From the NCBI GenBank assembly GCA_042219835.1, contig JBHJMN010000008.1:96079-160078 (forward strand): a stretch of 64,000 bases of DNA, written 5' to 3'. Made by a program: the position numbers and the translations under genes. The DNA comes from Paenibacillus_G elgii_A (GTDB lineage: Bacteria; Bacillota; Bacilli; Paenibacillales; NBRC-103111). Shown in pieces: positions 61,124 to 64,000 of this stretch; within the stretch, counting starts at the first letter, position 1, and every line of letters begins with the position of its first letter. The notes beneath the pieces are model-generated. The model was not told the origin of the DNA. It did not search any database and saw nothing but the letters and a program-made list of their open reading frames with translations.

Positions 61124-61840
61124 ATGTCCATTTTTTACAGACCGCGGCTTTTCTTATTGTCCGGAATGGCGACGGCGCCGAATTTTATGGAAACGTTCGG
61201 AGAACAGCTGTGCCGCAGGCTGGAGACGAGAGGATTCCAGCCGGATTATCGGCTGCTGTTCCCTTACGGCGACTGGAGCCGGAGCGCAGCGGCTCAGATG
61301 CTGGAAATTTACCGGGATCTACGGTTGAGACCGCAGGCGGCCGCGCGCTCGATCGGAGGCCGCAGGGCGGCGGAGGCGATCCGCAGCGTCTACGGGGACG
61401 GCTTCCCCGTCCTGATCGGTCACAGCGGAGGGGGAGTGGCAGGCGTGCAGTCGGCCGAGCTGCTGCGCCCGGCGCTTTCCCTGCCGGGTATCCTGACGGT
61501 ACAGATCGGCTCGCCGAAATGCCCGGTAAGCTCTGCAGGCCGAGAACGGGCGCTTTACATACGCGGCACCGGCGCGAAGGGCGGCGATCCGATTGCCCGG
61601 CTTGGTTCGTGGGGCGGCTGGGTAACGGAAGGCTCCGGGCTCCGTCACTGGTTCCGATACGACCGCTTCAAGTATGCGCCCGCTTATCGGGTTAACTTGT
61701 CGCTGACGGGCGGGCATCCGGATTATTTTCGCGGCCACGAGCCGTTTGTGAATCCGGACGGACGAACTAATTTGCAGATCGTTGCCGACTATACGACGGC
61801 TTGGCTGCTGGAGCGATGGGATTCGCAAAACGGGACTTGA
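61124..61840 (+). CDS. Alpha/beta hydrolase-like protein
   Basis: A 238-residue protein with a nucleophile elbow GHSGG (99-103; Ser101) and a lipase/esterase-like layout; candidate acid and His residues lie in the C-terminal part (GGHPDYFRGHEPF). No signal peptide. Family and substrate are unknown. ATG 61124 follows GGAGCGG, 11 nt after nos, so cotranscription is likely. Confidence 0.72.
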   Translation: MSIFYRPRLFLLSGMATAPNFMETFGEQLCRRLETRGFQPDYRLLFPYGDWSRSAAAQMLEIYRDLRLRPQAAARSIGGRRAAEAIRSVYGDGFPVLIGHSGGGVAGVQSAELLRPALSLPGILTVQIGSPKCPVSSAGRERALYIRGTGAKGGDPIARLGSWGGWVTEGSGLRHWFRYDRFKYAPAYRVNLSLTGGHPDYFRGHEPFVNPDGRTNLQIVADYTTAWLLERWDSQNGT

Positions 61841-61864
61841 CATTTGTTTTAAATATGTCATAAT
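61837..61864 (+). promoter_or_regulatory. SigA promoter of pncA-pncB
   Basis: Consensus TTGACA (61837-61842), 16 bp, CATAAT (61859-61864). The -35 overlaps the end of the hydrolase gene. Confidence 0.75.
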
Positions 61865-61869
61865 GACAT
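61855..61869. promoter_or_regulatory. Perfect dyad over the pncAB -10 box
   Basis: ATGTCAT A ATGACAT, 7-bp arms and one central base. It covers the -10 box, the usual place for a repressor operator. A further TGACA (61838-61842) lies in the -35. A NAD-pathway repressor is a natural guess; the regulator is not in the window. Confidence 0.6.
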
Positions 61870-61932
61870 TATTGAAAGGGTGGAGTTACCAGTCTACATC
61901 AATACAGACGTATGGAAAGGGAAGGTGCCCTT

Positions 61933-62487
61933 ATGAAAGCTCTCGTTGTGATCGATTATACGGTCGATTTCGTTACCGGCAAGCTGCCCTGCGGGCAGCC
62001 GGCGATCGATTTGGAGCAAAGAATCGCCGAATTGACGGAACGGTTTGTCGAAGGGGGCGATCTGGTCGTTATGGCCGTCGACCTTCATGAGGAAAATGAC
62101 GCGTATCATCCGGAACACAAGCTGTTTCCGGCACATAACATCCGTGGTACGGAAGGCCGCAAGCTGTACGGTCGGCTTCATGACGTCTATTCGGCGCGCC
62201 AGGACGGCATTTATTGGATGGACAAAACGAGATACAGCGCCTTCTGCGGGACGGATCTGGAGCTGCGGCTGCGAGCCCGCGGCATCGACGAGGTGCACCT
62301 GATCGGCGTCTGTACGGACATTTGCGTGCTGCATACCGCCGTGGATGCCTATAATAAAGGCTATAAAATCGTCGTTCATGAGGACGCGGTCGCGAGCTTC
62401 AATGCGGCCGGACACGAATGGGCACTGACTCATTTTCGGAACGTACTGGGCGCCGAAGTCGTCCGTGCTGTAGATAAAAACGTCTAA
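61933..62487 (+). CDS. pncA: Nicotinamidase (isochorismatase family)
   Basis: Deaminates nicotinamide to nicotinate. The 184-residue protein shows the triad of the family: Asp8 (VVIDYTVDF), Lys98 (DKTRYSAF) and Cys131 (GVCTDICV); metal ligands are likely in DLHEENDAYHPEH. ATG 61933 follows GGGAAGGTG. It precedes pncB by 21 nt, forming the NAD salvage operon. Confidence 0.94.
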   Translation: MKALVVIDYTVDFVTGKLPCGQPAIDLEQRIAELTERFVEGGDLVVMAVDLHEENDAYHPEHKLFPAHNIRGTEGRKLYGRLHDVYSARQDGIYWMDKTRYSAFCGTDLELRLRARGIDEVHLIGVCTDICVLHTAVDAYNKGYKIVVHEDAVASFNAAGHEWALTHFRNVLGAEVVRAVDKNV

Positions 62488-62508
62488 CGAAGCGAGAGGG
62501 GAACTACG

Positions 62509-63951
62509 ATGAGCTGCGACAATTTAACGCTTCATACGGATAAATATCAAATCAACATGATGTACGCCCACTGGTTCAACGGCTCGATGGATCGTAAGGC
62601 GGTGTTTGAGGCTTACTTCCGCAAGCTGCCGTTCGGCAACGGATATGCCGTGTTTGCCGGCTTGCAGCGCATCGTCGAGTATATTCAGCACCTGCGATTC
62701 GATGAAGCGTCGATCCGCTACTTGGCGGAGCAGGAGGAGAATTACGATCCGGCCTTTCTGGAAAAGCTGCGCCAATTCCGGTTTACCGGTTCGTTATGGT
62801 CGGTGGAGGAAGGATCGCTGGTGTTTCCCAACGAGCCGCTGATCCGGGTTGAAGCGAGTATCTTCGAAGCGCAGCTGCTGGAGACGGCGATCTTGAATTT
62901 CATGAACTACCAGACGCTGGTCGCGACCAAGGCGTCACGCATCCGGCAGGTCGCGCCGGACGATGTGCTGATGGAATTCGGCACGCGGCGGGCTCAGGAG
63001 GCGGATGCTGCGGTATGGGGTGCGCGGGCGACTTATATCGCCGGCTTCGACGCCACGTCGAACATGAGAGCGGGCATGATGTTCGGCATTCCGACGAAGG
63101 GTACGCACGCGCACGCTTGGGTGCAGGACCACGATTCGGAGGAAGAGGCGTTCCGGAAATTTTCCGCCGCGCTGCCCGATCAGGTCACGCTGCTGGTCGA
63201 TACGTACGATACGATCAAAAGCGGCGTGCCGCATGCGATCGAAACGGCCAAATGGCTTCAAAGCCAGGGCAAACGGATGAACGCGATCCGGCTCGACAGC
63301 GGGGACTTGGCTTATTTGTCGAAAACGGCGCGCACGATGCTGGACGAAGCAGGGCTGAAGGATGTCAAGATCGTCGCATCGAACGATTTGGACGAGAACA
63401 TTATTTTCAACCTGAAAGGCCAAGGAGCGAGAATCGACAGCTGGGGAGTCGGTACGAAGCTGATTACGGCGGCCGATCAGCCAGCGCTGGGCGGTGTGTA
63501 CAAGCTGGTGGCCCGCGAGCGTGAGGACGGTTTCGTACCGGTCATCAAAATTTCGGGCAATCCGGAAAAAGTGACGACGCCGGGGATTAAGGACGTCTAC
63601 CGCATCGTCAATCGCGAGACCAACAAGGCAATGGCGGACTATATCGCGCTGACGGACGAAGACGATGTGCAGCAAGGAAAACCGCTGAAGCTGTTCGATC
63701 CGGTGCATCCGTATATTTCGAAAACGGTGGAGCAATACGAAGCTCAGCCGATGCTTCGTCCGATTTTTGCGGACGGAAAGCAGGTGTACGAGCTGCCCGC
63801 GCTGGACACCATCCGCGAGCATCACCGGAATCAGCTGACCTTGTTCTGGCCGGAATATTTGCGCAAGCTGAATCCGGAAGTGTATCCCGTTGACCTGAGC
63901 CCAAAAGCTTGGGACCAGAAGATGGAGCTGATTCGCAAGCATAAAGAATAG
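62509..63951 (+). CDS. pncB: Nicotinate phosphoribosyltransferase
   Basis: Converts nicotinate and PRPP to nicotinate mononucleotide. The 480-residue protein starts LTLHTDKYQINMMYAHWFNGSMDRKAVFEAYFRKLPFG, with EFGTRRAQ, GTHAHAWVQ, LVDTYDTIKSG and IRLDSGDLAYLS as active-site motifs. ATG 62509 follows GAGAGGGGAA. It uses the product of PncA, encoded directly upstream. Confidence 0.95.
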   Translation: MSCDNLTLHTDKYQINMMYAHWFNGSMDRKAVFEAYFRKLPFGNGYAVFAGLQRIVEYIQHLRFDEASIRYLAEQEENYDPAFLEKLRQFRFTGSLWSVEEGSLVFPNEPLIRVEASIFEAQLLETAILNFMNYQTLVATKASRIRQVAPDDVLMEFGTRRAQEADAAVWGARATYIAGFDATSNMRAGMMFGIPTKGTHAHAWVQDHDSEEEAFRKFSAALPDQVTLLVDTYDTIKSGVPHAIETAKWLQSQGKRMNAIRLDSGDLAYLSKTARTMLDEAGLKDVKIVASNDLDENIIFNLKGQGARIDSWGVGTKLITAADQPALGGVYKLVAREREDGFVPVIKISGNPEKVTTPGIKDVYRIVNRETNKAMADYIALTDEDDVQQGKPLKLFDPVHPYISKTVEQYEAQPMLRPIFADGKQVYELPALDTIREHHRNQLTLFWPEYLRKLNPEVYPVDLSPKAWDQKMELIRKHKE

Positions 63952-63978
63952 GACGGCGTACGCAGCCGCTTTCTCATC

Positions 63979-64000
63979 GGAGCCTGAAATGTCAGGCTCC
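63979..64000 (+). terminator. Terminator stem after pncB, at the window edge
   Basis: GGAGCCTGA (63979-63987) and TCAGGCTCC (63992-64000) form a perfect stem around AATG; any T-run would lie beyond the end. Confidence 0.6.

Overview
The window is a 64 kb piece of a low-to-mid GC Firmicute chromosome, most likely from the Paenibacillaceae (Paenibacillus or a close relative). Three things point there: the gene order from polC to ricA is the housekeeping and sporulation backbone known from Bacillus subtilis; many genes start with TTG or GTG behind strong AGGAGG-type ribosome binding sites; and sporulation genes (dpaAB, ylxY, spoIIIE, sleB, spoVS) sit inside this backbone. No rRNA, tRNA, prophage, insertion sequence or CRISPR array was seen. 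Nearly all genes are on the + strand; only two small genes (53.3-53.7 kb and 59.4-59.7 kb) are on the - strand.

Layout. 0-9.4 kb: end of polC, then the translation and ribosome-maturation operon rimP-nusA-rnpM-ylxQ-infB-rbfA-nrnA-truB-ribF. 9.4-15.3 kb: rpsO, pnp, the deacetylase ylxY, the M16 peptidase mlpA and a dUTPase. 15.4-20.2 kb: dipicolinate and lysine/diaminopimelate genes dpaA-dpaB-asd-dapG-dapA. 20.4-26.9 kb: RNase J, tepA, ylzJ, spoIIIE and a SleB-type cortex hydrolase. 27-33.4 kb: yfmF-yfmH-ymfI (EF-P 5-aminopentanol modification), ymfJ, a lipoprotein, ymfK and rodZ. 33.6-42.6 kb: yajQ, rimO, pgsA, cinA, recA, recX, rny, ymdB and spoVS. 42.7-49.4 kb: an M19 dipeptidase, 2-oxoacid:ferredoxin oxidoreductase korAB, a PduL-type acyltransferase, miaB and ricA. 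In B. subtilis the last two are followed by cotE-mutS, but here an accessory stretch follows (49.6-64 kb): a NikR-like regulator, a copper P-type ATPase, a SafE-type membrane protein, FixH-like protein and lipoprotein cytochrome c, small proteins (YwbE, YmaF), a split chromate transporter, HrpB helicase, a bacterial nitric oxide synthase with an alpha/beta hydrolase, and the NAD salvage pair pncA-pncB.

How the genes work together: the first 42 kb couples transcription elongation (NusA), translation initiation (IF2, RbfA, RimP), RNA decay (PNPase, RNase J, RNase Y, NrnA), RNA modification (TruB, MiaB, RimO on S12) and DNA repair (RecA, RecX, CinA) with spore formation (SpoIIIE DNA pumping, dipicolinate synthesis fed by Asd-DapG-DapA, SpoVS, SleB). 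The accessory end appears devoted to metal handling, respiration, NO synthesis and NAD recycling.

The most unusual signal is a non-coding element between pduL and miaB (47162-47395). A perfect 9-bp closing helix and a 15-bp helix with one mismatch enclose three or four further perfect stems, which looks like a multibranch structured RNA or a palindromic mobile element. Other points of interest are seven YRGG repeats in the IF2 N-terminal region, a perfect dyad on the -10 box of the pncAB promoter, and a promoter running straight into a terminator between cinA and recA. Promoters, terminators and folds were read by eye; no searches or folding programs were run.
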